Shown: positions 8,158 through 17,146 of the stretch, piece by piece | Position numbering within the stretch: position 1 is the first letter of the stretch | Layout: each line of letters begins with the position of its first letter | Source of the DNA: Gulbenkiania mobilis | GTDB lineage: Bacteria; Pseudomonadota; Gammaproteobacteria; Burkholderiales; Chromobacteriaceae | Length of the DNA: 64,000 bases | NCBI GenBank assembly: GCA_004346645.1 | Contig: SMDA01000003.1 | Coordinates: 186,001 to 250,000, forward strand | Direction of reading: 5' to 3' | The notes under the pieces: generated by a model | Told to the model about the DNA's origin: nothing | The model's input: only the letters and a program-made list of their open reading frames with translations | Database searches by the model: none | Made by a program: the position numbers and the translations under genes

Positions 8158-9576
8158 ATGGCGGTTGCTGACGTTTTGAAGCTGATCGAGGACAACGATG
8201 TCAAATTCGTTGACCTGCGTTTTACCGACACCCGCGGCAAGGAGCAGCACGTATCCATCCCCGCCCACATCGTCCTCGAGGACGGCGAAGGCTGGTTCGA
8301 GCGCGGCCACGCCTTTGACGGTTCCTCCATCGCCGGCTGGAAGGGCATCCAGGCGTCCGACATGCTGCTGATCGCCGACCCGGCCACCGCGCGCATCGAC
8401 CCCTTCTTCGACGAGCCGACGGTATTCATGCACTGCGACGTGATCGACCCGGCCGACGGCAAGGGCTACGACCGCGATCCCCGCTCTATCGCCAAGCGTG
8501 CAGAAGCCTACCTCAAGGCATCGGGGCTCGGCGACACGGCCTACTTCGGACCGGAACCCGAGTTCTTCATCTTCGACAGCATCACTTGGGGCACCGACAT
8601 GTCCGGCTGCTTCGTGAAGATCAAGGCCGAGGAAGCCGCCTGGGCTTCGGCGGAGGAGTTCGAGGGGGGCAACATGGGCCACCGTCCGGGCGTGAAGGGA
8701 GGTTACTTCCCGGTCCCGCCGGTGGATTCCTCGCAGGACATCCGCTCCGCCATGGTGCTGATCCTGGAAGAGCTGGGCGTACCGGTGGAAGTACACCACC
8801 ACGAAGTGGCCACCGCCGGCCAGAACGAGATCGGTACCAAGTTCAGCACGCTGACCCAGCGCGCCGACTGGACGCAGATCCTGAAATACGTGGTACACAA
8901 CGTGGCCCACAGCTACGGCAAGACCGCCACCTTCATGCCCAAGCCGATCGTGGGCGACAACGGTTCCGGCATGCACGTCCACCAGTCCATCTGGAAGGAT
9001 GGCAAGAACCTGTTCGCCGGTGACGGCTATGCCGGCCTGTCCGACTTCGCGCTCTATTACATCGGCGGCATCATCAAGCATGCCAAGGCGCTGAACGCCA
9101 TCACCAACCCGGGTACCAACTCGTACAAGCGTCTTGTACCGCATTACGAAGCACCCGTGAAGCTGGCCTACTCGGCCAAGAACCGGTCCGCCTCGATCCG
9201 CATTCCGCATGTGGCCAACCCGAAGGGCCGTCGCATCGAGGCGCGCTTCCCCGATCCGCTGGCCAACCCGTACCTGTGCTTCGCCGCACTGATGATGGCC
9301 GGCCTGGATGGCGTGCAGAACAAGATCCATCCGGGCGATGCCGCCGACAAAAACCTCTACGACCTGCCGCCGGAAGAGGATGCCAAGATCCCGACCGTGT
9401 GCGCCTCTCTGGAGGAAGCACTGGCTGCACTGGCTGCCGATCACGAGTTTCTGACCCGTGGCGGCGTGTTCAGCAAAGACTGGATCGATGCCTACATCGA
9501 ACTGAAGATGCAGGAAGTGAACCTGCACCGCATGACCACCCATCCGGTGGAATTCGCGATGTACTACAGCCTGTAA
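8158..9576 (+). CDS. glnA: Glutamine synthetase, type I (beta, adenylylated)
   Basis: 472 residues, of the normal GSI length. Family motifs are clear: the N-terminal beta-grasp region, [20 protein letters not shown], the ATP-binding [10 protein letters not shown] block and the adenylylation site NLYDLPPEE with Tyr401. The Tyr site means activity is probably controlled by GlnE adenylylation, as known for the GSI-beta group. It makes glutamine from glutamate and ammonia with ATP. The ATG at 8158 follows TAGGAGACC. Upstream lie a sigma-54 promoter and an NtrC-like site; a terminator follows at 9598-9623, and ntrB-ntrC lie just beyond one small gene. Confidence 0.97.
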   Translation: MAVADVLKLIEDNDVKFVDLRFTDTRGKEQHVSIPAHIVLEDGEGWFERGHAFDGSSIAGWKGIQASDMLLIADPATARIDPFFDEPTVFMHCDVIDPADGKGYDRDPRSIAKRAEAYLKASGLGDTAYFGPEPEFFIFDSITWGTDMSGCFVKIKAEEAAWASAEEFEGGNMGHRPGVKGGYFPVPPVDSSQDIRSAMVLILEELGVPVEVHHHEVATAGQNEIGTKFSTLTQRADWTQILKYVVHNVAHSYGKTATFMPKPIVGDNGSGMHVHQSIWKDGKNLFAGDGYAGLSDFALYYIGGIIKHAKALNAITNPGTNSYKRLVPHYEAPVKLAYSAKNRSASIRIPHVANPKGRRIEARFPDPLANPYLCFAALMMAGLDGVQNKIHPGDAADKNLYDLPPEEDAKIPTVCASLEEALAALAADHEFLTRGGVFSKDWIDAYIELKMQEVNLHRMTTHPVEFAMYYSL

Positions 9577-9597
9577 GGCTTCGGCACAGCGTGTATC

Positions 9598-9623
9598 ACG
9601 GCAGCCTGCGGGCTGCCGTTTTT
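9598..9623 (+). terminator. Terminator after glnA
   Basis: 9-bp stem ACGGCAGCC / GGCTGCCGT with a 4-base loop and a T-run, 22 bases after the glnA stop. Confidence 0.85.
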
Positions 9624-9708
9624 ATTGGGTGTCGGCCAACGCAGGCATACCCGGCAGCCGGACGTTGGCTTATCATGCACCCACCACTGCCTTCAAGCTG
9701 TTCAAGCC

Positions 9709-10212
9709 ATGAAACTTCTCGCTGTCTGTCTGATGCTGGCGGCGGGCATTGCCCAGGCCGCCACCGTCTACCGGTATGTCGATGCCAACGGCAACGTCAC
9801 CTTCACCAACGTACCGCTCAAGGGCGCCCAGCCGATGAAGCTGCCGGGTCTGTCGAGCTATTCGAACCGCAATGCGGAAGGCCAGGGCAGCAGTGCGCCC
9901 GCGCCCCAACCCGCCGCACCGGCCCCGCGTGTGCCCACGGCCTATCCGTCTGTGGATCCAAGCACGCAGCGCCAGCGCGATGGCAGCCGCCAGCAGATCC
10001 TGCAGCAGGAGCTCGCCAACGAACAAAAAGCTCTGGAAGCGGCCCAGAAGGCCTTGGCCGAAGGGCGAGCCACCCGCAACGGCGATGAAACCCGCAACTA
10101 CCAGAAGTATCTGGACCGGGTACAACGTCTTCAGGATGCGGTCACCGACCGTCAGAAGAACGTCGAAGCCCTGCAACGCGAGCTGGGTCAAGCACAGGCC
10201 GCACCAAAATAG
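9709..10212 (+). CDS. Secreted DUF4124-type protein
   Basis: The 167-residue product starts with a signal peptide (MKLLAVCLMLAAGIAQA, cleavage near residue 17) followed by the DUF4124 signature: an aromatic-rich strand VYRYVDANGNVTFTNVP. A Pro/Ala linker (about residues 62-80) leads to a charged Gln/Glu/Lys-rich helical tail (85-165) that could be a coiled coil. DUF4124 proteins are common in the beta- and gammaproteobacterial periplasm and have no assigned activity. The gene lies between glnA and ntrB, where many betaproteobacteria keep such a gene; whether it takes part in nitrogen control is unknown. The start at 9709 is chosen from the signal peptide. Confidence 0.8.
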   Translation: MKLLAVCLMLAAGIAQAATVYRYVDANGNVTFTNVPLKGAQPMKLPGLSSYSNRNAEGQGSSAPAPQPAAPAPRVPTAYPSVDPSTQRQRDGSRQQILQQELANEQKALEAAQKALAEGRATRNGDETRNYQKYLDRVQRLQDAVTDRQKNVEALQRELGQAQAAPK

Positions 10213-10305
10213 TGCAACATGGGTCTTTTCAGCCCTGCAAACCCCGCCGTGGCTCTGGCGTAGATATTGCTAAGAGCCCGCGGACAGTGCTTACGGACCA
10301 GGCCC

Positions 10306-11361
10306 ATGACCGCATCTCACTATGCCGGACTCGAACTGCTGGACACGCCCGTGCTCATCGCCCGGGCGGATGGCCGCCTCGAATTCGTCAACCCCGCATG
10401 TGAAAACCTGCTCGCCCTCGGACGGCGAGAGCTGCTGCGTCACCGGCTGTTCGACCTCTTCCATGAAAGTGTGCCGCTGCGGCAGGCCCTGAAGACGGCC
10501 CTGAGCCATAACGCCAGTTTCATCGAGCACGATCTGGAACTGACAGTGGCGCATAGCGAACTGCAGCTGCATGTGGCGCTGTCGGTGACCCCGGTGGATG
10601 CCGAAGGCTCGCTTGCTCTGGTGGAGCTGCGTCCGCTCGACCAGCAGCTGAAGATCGCCAACGAGGAGCGACTTCTGTTGCAGCAGCAGGCCAACCGCGA
10701 ACTGATCCGCAACCTGGCCCACGAGATCAAGAACCCCCTCGGCGGCATCCGCGGTGCGGCCCAGCTGCTCGAGCACGAGCTGGCCGAGCGGCCGGAGCTC
10801 AAGGAGTACACCGCGGTCATCAAGGAAGAAGCCTTGCGGCTGCAGTCGCTGGTTGACCGCCTGCTGGCGCCGCACAAGCGGCATGTGTCCAGCGAGGTGA
10901 ACATTCACGAAGTGCTGGAGCGGGTGCGCAGCATCGTGCTGGCCGAGTATCCGAGTGGCCTGACGCTGCTGCGTGATTACGACACCAGTCTGCCCACGCT
11001 GATCGCCGACAAGGAGCAGCTGATCCAGGTGGTGCTCAACATTGTGCGCAACGCCATCCAAGCCATGAAGGGCCAGGGCGAGATCGTGCTGCGCAGCCGG
11101 GTGGCGCGCCAGGTCACATTGGCCCGCAAGCGCTACACACTGGCGCTCAAGCTGCAGATCGTCGACAACGGCCCCGGCATTCCGGAGGACATCCGCGACC
11201 ATATCTTCTATCCACTGGTGACCGGCCGCGCCGAAGGCACGGGCTTGGGGCTGACCCTGGCGCAGGCCTTCGTTCACCAGCACGGCGGCACCATCGAGTT
11301 CGACTCACGCCCCGGCCACACCTGCTTCACCGTCTTGCTTCCCTTCGGCCACGACGCCTGA
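10306..11361 (+). CDS. glnL: Nitrogen-regulation sensor kinase NtrB (GlnL)
   Basis: 351 residues with an N-terminal PAS domain (about 8-115), a HisKA dimerisation segment with the phospho-acceptor His139 in RNLAHEIKNPLGG, and an HATPase domain with N-box (NIVRNAIQAM), DNGPGIP and GTGLGLTLAQ motifs. There are no membrane segments, as expected of the soluble NtrB, which answers to the PII protein. It phosphorylates NtrC under nitrogen limitation. The start at 10306 gives the usual family length; upstream in-frame codons lack similarity. ntrC follows after 29 bases. Confidence 0.94.
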   Translation: MTASHYAGLELLDTPVLIARADGRLEFVNPACENLLALGRRELLRHRLFDLFHESVPLRQALKTALSHNASFIEHDLELTVAHSELQLHVALSVTPVDAEGSLALVELRPLDQQLKIANEERLLLQQQANRELIRNLAHEIKNPLGGIRGAAQLLEHELAERPELKEYTAVIKEEALRLQSLVDRLLAPHKRHVSSEVNIHEVLERVRSIVLAEYPSGLTLLRDYDTSLPTLIADKEQLIQVVLNIVRNAIQAMKGQGEIVLRSRVARQVTLARKRYTLALKLQIVDNGPGIPEDIRDHIFYPLVTGRAEGTGLGLTLAQAFVHQHGGTIEFDSRPGHTCFTVLLPFGHDA

Positions 11362-11390
11362 GCGCCGGCGACAATCACAAGGACATGCCC

Positions 11391-12839
11391 ATGACGCAAC
11401 CGGTCTGGATCATCGACGACGACAAAGCCATCCGCTGGGTGCTGGAAAAGGCCCTCACACGCAGCGGCATCCGCTTCGAGAGCTTTGCCAGCGCCGACGA
11501 CGCGCTCAATGCCCTGTACGACCATACGCCACAGGCCATCATCAGCGACATCCGCATGCCGGGCACCGATGGTTTGCGCTTCCTCGCCCAAGTGAAGGCA
11601 GAGCATCCACAGCTACCGGTCATCATCATGACCGCACACTCCGACCTGGATTCTGCGGTGGCGGCTTTCCAGGGAGGGGCCTTCGAGTACCTGCCCAAAC
11701 CCTTCGACGTCGACCACGCCTTGGCACTGATCGAGCGCGCGGTGGGCGAGCGGTCCCAGGCGGGAGAGTCGGGCGCGGGGCTGGAGAACATGCCCGCCCT
11801 GCTCGGCCAGGCGCCGGCGATGCAGGACGTGTTCCGTGCCATCGGCAGACTAAGCCAGTCGAGCGTCACCGTGCTGATCACCGGCGAGTCGGGTACGGGC
11901 AAGGAGCGTGTGGCCGAGGCACTGCACCGGCACTCGGTGCGGGCCGGCAAGCCGTTCATCGCCCTGAACACCGCCGCCATCCCCAAGGACCTGCTCGAAT
12001 CCGAACTCTTCGGCCATGAAAAAGGGGCCTTTACGGGGGCGCTGGCCATGCGCCGCGGGCGATTCGAGGAGGCCGAAGGCGGAACGCTATTCCTCGACGA
12101 GATCGGCGACATGCCCACCGAACTGCAGACCCGTCTGCTGCGCGTGCTCTCCGACGGCCACTTCTACCGTGTAGGTGGGCATACGCCGATCAGGGCGAAC
12201 GTGCGCGTCATTGCGGCCACTCACCAAAATCTGGAAGAGCGGGTCCGGCAGGGGCAGTTTCGGGAGGATCTCTACCATCGTCTGAACGTGATCCGCCTGC
12301 GCCTACCCCCGCTGCGCGAACGCAGCGAGGACATTCCGCTCCTTACCCGCCATTTTCTGGTACGCAGTGCCTCCACGCTGGGCGTGGAGCCGAAGCGGCT
12401 CACCGACAGTGCGATGGACTGCATCCGGCATTACCCCTTCCCGGGCAACGTACGCCAGTTGGAGAACCTTTGTCAGTGGATCACGGTGATGGCCCCGGGC
12501 CAGACGGTCGAAGCATCGGACCTGCCCCCCGAGGTACGCGACCCGATGGCGGGCAATAGCCTGGAAGCAGCGCCGGCCGTTCAGGGAGCTGTACCGACAC
12601 CGCTAGTTGCTGCGGACTGGACACGGGGGTTGGCCGAAGAGGTCGCCCGGCGTCTGCGGGCGGGTGAGATCGGCATCATCGACGACCTGACACGACGCTT
12701 CGAAGAAACCTGCATCCGCAGTGGGCTGGCCCACACTGCCGGTCGCAAGGTGGAGGCCGCCCACCTGCTGGGCTGGGGGCGCAATACGTTGACGCGCAAG
12801 ATCCACGAACTCGGGCTGGAGGCGGGGAGCGAAGGATGA
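11391..12839 (+). CDS. glnG: Nitrogen-regulation response regulator NtrC (GlnG)
   Basis: 482 residues in three parts: a receiver domain with phospho-acceptor D53 (ISDIRMPG), a sigma-54 AAA+ domain with Walker A GESGTGKE and the sigma-54 contact motif GAFTGA, and a C-terminal Fis-type helix-turn-helix (AAHLLGWGRNTLTRKIHELGL). It activates sigma-54 promoters such as that of glnA in this window. The start at 11391 is preferred over ATG 11385 because AAGGA then has a 6-base spacing. It contains a GGTTGGCCGAA repeat at 12628-12638. Its stop overlaps the GNAT gene start. Confidence 0.95.
   Translation: MTQPVWIIDDDKAIRWVLEKALTRSGIRFESFASADDALNALYDHTPQAIISDIRMPGTDGLRFLAQVKAEHPQLPVIIMTAHSDLDSAVAAFQGGAFEYLPKPFDVDHALALIERAVGERSQAGESGAGLENMPALLGQAPAMQDVFRAIGRLSQSSVTVLITGESGTGKERVAEALHRHSVRAGKPFIALNTAAIPKDLLESELFGHEKGAFTGALAMRRGRFEEAEGGTLFLDEIGDMPTELQTRLLRVLSDGHFYRVGGHTPIRANVRVIAATHQNLEERVRQGQFREDLYHRLNVIRLRLPPLRERSEDIPLLTRHFLVRSASTLGVEPKRLTDSAMDCIRHYPFPGNVRQLENLCQWITVMAPGQTVEASDLPPEVRDPMAGNSLEAAPAVQGAVPTPLVAADWTRGLAEEVARRLRAGEIGIIDDLTRRFEETCIRSGLAHTAGRKVEAAHLLGWGRNTLTRKIHELGLEAGSEG
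12628..12638 (+). repeat. GGTTGGCCGAA repeat (11-mer) in ntrC
   Basis: Codes for G-L-A-E in the linker between the AAA+ domain and the Fis-type helix-turn-helix. Confidence 0.8.
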
Positions 12840-13354
12840 TGCTGCGTGAATGCACCCATCTCAAGGCCGAGGACATCGCTGCCTTGGCCAAGCTCCTGCA
12901 GGCCACGGTGGAGGCCGGCGCTTCGGTCGGTTTCCTCGCTCCGCTGGAGGAAGGCGAGGCGCGGGCCTACTGGCAGGCCGTGGGCTGCGCGCTGGGTGGC
13001 CCGGCGCTGCGCTGCTGGGTGGCCGAGATGAACGGCCAGCCGGTCGGCAGCGTGCAACTAGCCCCCTGTCTGCGTGCCAACGGTCGGCATCGCGCCGAGA
13101 TCCAGAAGCTGATGGTCCACCCTGCCCACCGCAGGGCCGGCATTGCCGCCGGGCTGATGCAGGCAGCCGAAGACGCCGCGCATGCCCAGGGCTGCACCCT
13201 ACTGGTGCTGGACACCGAGGCGGGCTCGCCTGCCGAGCGCTTCTACCGGCATCTAGGCTGGGAGGCGGTAGGGGACATTCCAGACTACGCCCTCACCCCT
13301 GACGGGCAATTGCTCACCACCCGCTACTTCTACAAGCGGCTCGGCCGGCGCTGA
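12836..13354 (+). CDS. GNAT-family N-acetyltransferase
   Basis: 172 residues with the GNAT fold: the acetyl-CoA binding segment KLMVHPAHRRAGIAAGLMQAAE holds the (Q/R)-x-x-G-x-(G/A) motif, and LDTEAGSPAERFYRHLGWEAVG is the usual C-terminal strand-helix. The substrate is unknown. It overlaps the ntrC stop (ATGA), so it is probably translated with ntrC; a second ATG three bases on is also possible. The 98 bases to the cation ATPase contain a possible small hairpin (CTTGCGCTGCCGCAAG) near 13369. Confidence 0.82.
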   Translation: MMLRECTHLKAEDIAALAKLLQATVEAGASVGFLAPLEEGEARAYWQAVGCALGGPALRCWVAEMNGQPVGSVQLAPCLRANGRHRAEIQKLMVHPAHRRAGIAAGLMQAAEDAAHAQGCTLLVLDTEAGSPAERFYRHLGWEAVGDIPDYALTPDGQLLTTRYFYKRLGRR

Positions 13355-13452
13355 GACAAGCTTGCGCTGCCGCAAGCTTCCTGTGCGGCAGCGGAACCCG
13401 CGCTCCAGCCAGTCGTCTATCCTTCAGAACCCAATGTCATGAAGGATCGCCC

Positions 13453-16158
13453 ATGGCCGCCCCCAGCGACTGGCACGCCCTAAGTGCCGCAGAGACCCTG
13501 GCCACTCTTGAAACGTCCACCGACGGACTGGACGATGCGGCGCTTTGCCAGCGGCGCGCACACCATGGCTCCAACACCCTGCCCCAGGCCCGCCCGCAGA
13601 CCTTGCTGCAACGCTTTTTCCGCCAGTTCCACAACCTTCTGATCTACATCCTTCTTGCCGCGTCGGGCGTCACGGCCTGGCTGGGGGACATGCTGGACAC
13701 AGGCGTGATCCTGGGCGTGGTGCTGATCAATGCCGTAATCGGTGCGCTGCAGGAAGGGCGGGCCGAAAGTGCACTGTCGGCCATCCGCACCCTCCTCGCG
13801 CCCCGCGCACTGGTACGGCGGGGCGGCCAGCGGCAAGAGGTGGAGGCCGCCTCACTCGTACCAGGCGACATCGTGCTGCTGCAAAGCGGCGACAAGGTGC
13901 CGGCCGACCTGCGGCTGGTGGAGGTGCGTGCGCTGCGGGTGGACGAATCCGCGCTGACCGGTGAGTCGGTGCCGGTGGAAAAGTCCGAGGCGCCCTGCCG
14001 GGCCGATACCCCGTTGGCCGAACGACACAACATGGCCTATGCCGGCACGGTCGTCAGCTATGGCCAGGCAGAGGGTGTGGTGGTGGCCACCGGTCGCGAA
14101 ACCGAACTTGGCCGCATCACCACGCTTCTGGCCGGCGTGGAGAGCCGCGAGACCCCGCTTACCCGCCTGCTGGACCGCTTCGCCCGCTGGCTGACCGGTG
14201 TCATCCTGGCCGTCACCGTCCTCACCCTGCTGCTGGGTGTGTACTGGCGCGGCGAGAGCTGGGAAGCGATGTTCCTCGCCGGCGTGGGGCTGGCTGTGGC
14301 CGCAGTGCCGGAGGGGTTGCCAGCGATCGTCACCATTACCCTTGCCATTGGTGTGGAGCGCATGGCACGGCGGCGGGCGATCATGCGCAAGCTGCCGGCG
14401 GTGGAGACCCTCGGTGCGGTCAGCGTGATCTGCACCGACAAGACCGGCACGCTGACCCGCAACGAGATGATGGTGGCCGAGATCATGCTGGCCGACGCGG
14501 CCCTCGTGGCCGAAGGCAACGGCTATGCGCCTGAGGGTCGGTTGCTGCGAGAGGCCCAGCCGCTGGAGGCGGGCACGCTGCCCACGCTTGCGCCGCTGCT
14601 GCGGGCGGCCGCCCTGTGCAACGATGCCCGGCTTTATGTACGCGACGGCCAGTGGCAGGTGGAGGGCGACCCCACCGAGGGGGCTCTTCTCACACTGGCG
14701 CACAAGGCAGGTCTGCCGCCTGAAACATTGCTTGCCCGCCTGCCCCGGCTGGACACCCTCCCTTTCGAGTCGGAACGGCGCTTCATGGCCACGCTGCATC
14801 ATGATCATCAGGGCCACCGCGTGGCCTACCTGAAGGGCGCGCCGGAGGTGATCCTGGCCCGGGCAGTCAGCGCGCTGTCGGGCCAAGGGCCGATACCGCT
14901 GGAGGTCGGCTTTTGGCAGGAACGGGTCAATGCCTTGGCGGCGCGGGGTCTGCGCGTGCTGGCGCTCGCAGCCGTTCCGGATGTGGTGGAGGCCGAGCTC
15001 GATGAGAGCCTGCTCGAAGGCGGGCTGACCCTGCTAGGCCTGGTGGGCCTGATCGATCCGCCGCGCGAGGAAGCGCGCGAAGCGGTGCGGGCATGCCAGT
15101 CTGCCGGAATCCGCGTCAAGATGATTACCGGCGACCATGCAGCCACGGCCGTGGCCATCGGTTCGGCACTGGGCATCGGTGACGGGCGCCGCGTACTGAC
15201 CGGGGCCCAGCTGGAGGTGCTGGACGACACCACGTTGGCCGAAGCCATCCGCGACACCGACGTGTTTGCCCGCACCAGCCCCGAGCACAAGCTGCGGCTG
15301 GTGAAGGCGCTGCAGGCCGAGGGACGGGTGATTGCGATGACCGGTGACGGGGTGAACGATGCCCCCGCCCTCAAGCGTGCCGATGTGGGTGTGGCCATGG
15401 GAGCCAAGGGCACCGATGCCGCGCGCGAAGCCGCCGACATGGTGCTGACCGATGACAATTTCGCCTCGATCGTGCGGGCGGTGGAAGAAGGCCGGACCGT
15501 CTACGACAACCTGAAGAAGACCATCCTGTTCATCCTGCCCACCAATGCCGGTGAAGCGGCGATCATCGTCGCGGCCATCCTGGCGGGGGTACCCCTGCCG
15601 ATCACCCCGCTGCAGATCCTGTGGATCAACATGGTCACCGCCGTCACGCTGGCGCTGGCGCTGGCCTTCGAGCCGCCCGAAGGTGATGTGATGCAGCGTC
15701 CGCCACGCCCACCTGAGGCGCGGCTGATGGACGGGCTGTTCGTGTGGCGGCTGGTATTCGTGGGCGCACTGATGGTGGCGCTACCGTTTGCGCTCTATCT
15801 CTGGGCCGAGGCAAACGGCAGCACGGTGGCCCAAGCCCGCACGCTGGCCGTCAATGCCATGGTCGCCACCGAGATCGGCTATCTCTTCAACAGCCGCGCC
15901 CTGCTGGCAGCCCCCTGGCCGCGGGGTGGGCGCCGGCCTAACCCGGCGGTGGCCTGGGCCGTGGGCGTGCTGCTGCTCTTGCAGGCCGCGCTGACCGGTC
16001 TGCCGATGATGCAGCGGCTGTTCGGCACGGCGCCGCTCTCGGCGGGCGAATGGCTGGCGGTGGCTGGATGCGGTGGGGTCACTTTTCTGCTGGTAGAAGC
16101 GGAGAAGGCCCTGCGCCGTCGGGCAGGACAGAAAGTGGCGCCAGCTCGGGCAAGGTAG
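13453..16158 (+). CDS. P2-type cation-transporting ATPase (Ca2+/Mn2+ or monovalent)
   Basis: The 901-residue P-type ATPase has an N-terminal cation-ATPase domain, the actuator motif LTGES, the M4 motif PEGLPAIVT, the phosphorylated Asp329 in CTDKTGTLT, KGAPE in the nucleotide domain and the hinge MTGDGVNDAPALKRADVGVAMG, followed by the C-terminal membrane bundle. PEGLP and the overall length place it with PMR1/SERCA-like P2 ATPases rather than heavy-metal P1B pumps (no CPC motif and no N-terminal CxxC). The transported ion cannot be fixed. The start follows AAGGATCGCCC. Its last 80 bases overlap the convergent metR gene. Two GTTGGCCGAA copies (14013, 15234) lie inside. Confidence 0.9.
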   Translation: MAAPSDWHALSAAETLATLETSTDGLDDAALCQRRAHHGSNTLPQARPQTLLQRFFRQFHNLLIYILLAASGVTAWLGDMLDTGVILGVVLINAVIGALQEGRAESALSAIRTLLAPRALVRRGGQRQEVEAASLVPGDIVLLQSGDKVPADLRLVEVRALRVDESALTGESVPVEKSEAPCRADTPLAERHNMAYAGTVVSYGQAEGVVVATGRETELGRITTLLAGVESRETPLTRLLDRFARWLTGVILAVTVLTLLLGVYWRGESWEAMFLAGVGLAVAAVPEGLPAIVTITLAIGVERMARRRAIMRKLPAVETLGAVSVICTDKTGTLTRNEMMVAEIMLADAALVAEGNGYAPEGRLLREAQPLEAGTLPTLAPLLRAAALCNDARLYVRDGQWQVEGDPTEGALLTLAHKAGLPPETLLARLPRLDTLPFESERRFMATLHHDHQGHRVAYLKGAPEVILARAVSALSGQGPIPLEVGFWQERVNALAARGLRVLALAAVPDVVEAELDESLLEGGLTLLGLVGLIDPPREEAREAVRACQSAGIRVKMITGDHAATAVAIGSALGIGDGRRVLTGAQLEVLDDTTLAEAIRDTDVFARTSPEHKLRLVKALQAEGRVIAMTGDGVNDAPALKRADVGVAMGAKGTDAAREAADMVLTDDNFASIVRAVEEGRTVYDNLKKTILFILPTNAGEAAIIVAAILAGVPLPITPLQILWINMVTAVTLALALAFEPPEGDVMQRPPRPPEARLMDGLFVWRLVFVGALMVALPFALYLWAEANGSTVAQARTLAVNAMVATEIGYLFNSRALLAAPWPRGGRRPNPAVAWAVGVLLLLQAALTGLPMMQRLFGTAPLSAGEWLAVAGCGGVTFLLVEAEKALRRRAGQKVAPARAR

Positions 16159-17053
16159 CGAACGCCGTACCGCGCACGGTGTCGAGGAAGTCCTGCATAT
16201 AAGCGAGCGGCGCGTCTTGCGTGCGACAGGCAGCGTACAGTTCGCTTGTCAGGGGCGGCTGGCCGATCGGGCGCGCCACCACATATCCGCGCTCAAGATA
16301 GGGCTTGACGGCCCAGAGCGGCAGGGCGGAGATGCCACGCCGGCTGGCCACCAGCTGGATGATGGCTACGGTCAGCTCCGAGGTACGCCGCGCCGGGCTC
16401 ACCCCGGCCGGCCGCAGCACCTTGCGCACCAGGTCCAGCATGGCGTCCGGCACCGGGTAGGTGATCAGCGTTTCGTCGGCAAAGTCCTCCGCCTGCCACA
16501 CTTTCCTTTCAGCAAGCGGGTGATCACGCGCTGCAATGCCTGCCATGCGATAGGCGAACAGCGGCTGATGGCATACCTCAGGCTGTGCCTCGGCTTCCGA
16601 CACGATTGCCACATCGGCCCGCCCCGTCAGCAGCAGGCCCACCGGGTCGGCATGAAACCCCGAGACAATGTCCAGCTCCACCGCGGGCCAGTGGCTGCGG
16701 AAGGTGTCCATCGCCGGCATCAGCCAGTCGAAGCAGGTGTGGCACTCCACGGCAATCCGCAGTGAACCGGCCTCGCCTTCCCGCAGCCGGGCCAAGGCAC
16801 GGTCCGCGTCCTCCACCGCGCGTAGCACCTCGCGCCCCAGCGTGAGCAGCCGCTCTCCGGCGGGACTGAAGCGCACGGGCTGACTCTTGCGTTCGAACAG
16901 GCTCAGTCCGTAATGCGCCTCCAGCTGGCGCAGTTGGTGAGACAGGGCGGACTGAGTGAGGAACAGGCGGTCGGCCGCAGCCGACACGCTGCCGGTTTCG
17001 GCCAAGGTCAGCAGGGTACGCAGGTGACGTAGCTCGAGCAGGCTGGGCTTCAT
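16079..17053 (-). CDS. metR: LysR-type regulator MetR
   Basis: A 324-residue LysR protein with an N-terminal helix-turn-helix (LRHLRTLLTLAETGSVSAAADRL, residues about 8-66) and a periplasmic-binding-like effector domain. Divergence from metE and a MetR-type box between the two genes identify it as MetR, the homocysteine-responsive activator of metE. The N-terminal LLELRHLRTL resembles MetR proteins. Its C-terminus overlaps the 3' end of the cation ATPase gene by 80 bases on the opposite strand, which is unusual and may be functional or an extended tail. Confidence 0.9.
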   Translation of the reverse strand: MKPSLLELRHLRTLLTLAETGSVSAAADRLFLTQSALSHQLRQLEAHYGLSLFERKSQPVRFSPAGERLLTLGREVLRAVEDADRALARLREGEAGSLRIAVECHTCFDWLMPAMDTFRSHWPAVELDIVSGFHADPVGLLLTGRADVAIVSEAEAQPEVCHQPLFAYRMAGIAARDHPLAERKVWQAEDFADETLITYPVPDAMLDLVRKVLRPAGVSPARRTSELTVAIIQLVASRRGISALPLWAVKPYLERGYVVARPIGQPPLTSELYAACRTQDAPLAYMQDFLDTVRGTAFATLPELAPLSVLPDGAGPSPLLPAEK

Positions 17054-17065
17054 GAATCACACTCA
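17053..17065. promoter_or_regulatory. Imperfect MetR box
   Basis: TGAA-N5-CTCA, one base off the MetR consensus TGAA-N5-TTCA. It overlaps the metR start codon and lies upstream of an AT-rich stretch that may hold the metE promoter. Confidence 0.45.
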
Positions 17066-17116
17066 TGCAAAATATAAAAATAATGCGTTTGATTCATTAT
17101 GCCGCAACCCAGATGA

Positions 17117-17129
17117 TGAAATCACTTCA
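17117..17129. promoter_or_regulatory. Perfect MetR box
   Basis: TGAA-ATCAC-TTCA, an exact fit to TGAA-N5-TTCA, in the 93-base metR/metE intergenic region, 18 bases before the metE start. Confidence 0.75.
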
Positions 17130-17146
17130 TTGAGACGAGGTGAACC

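Noticed and set aside
8050-9543. A 497-codon leftward frame antisense to glnA
   Set aside because: glnA is beyond doubt and the antisense product has no family features.
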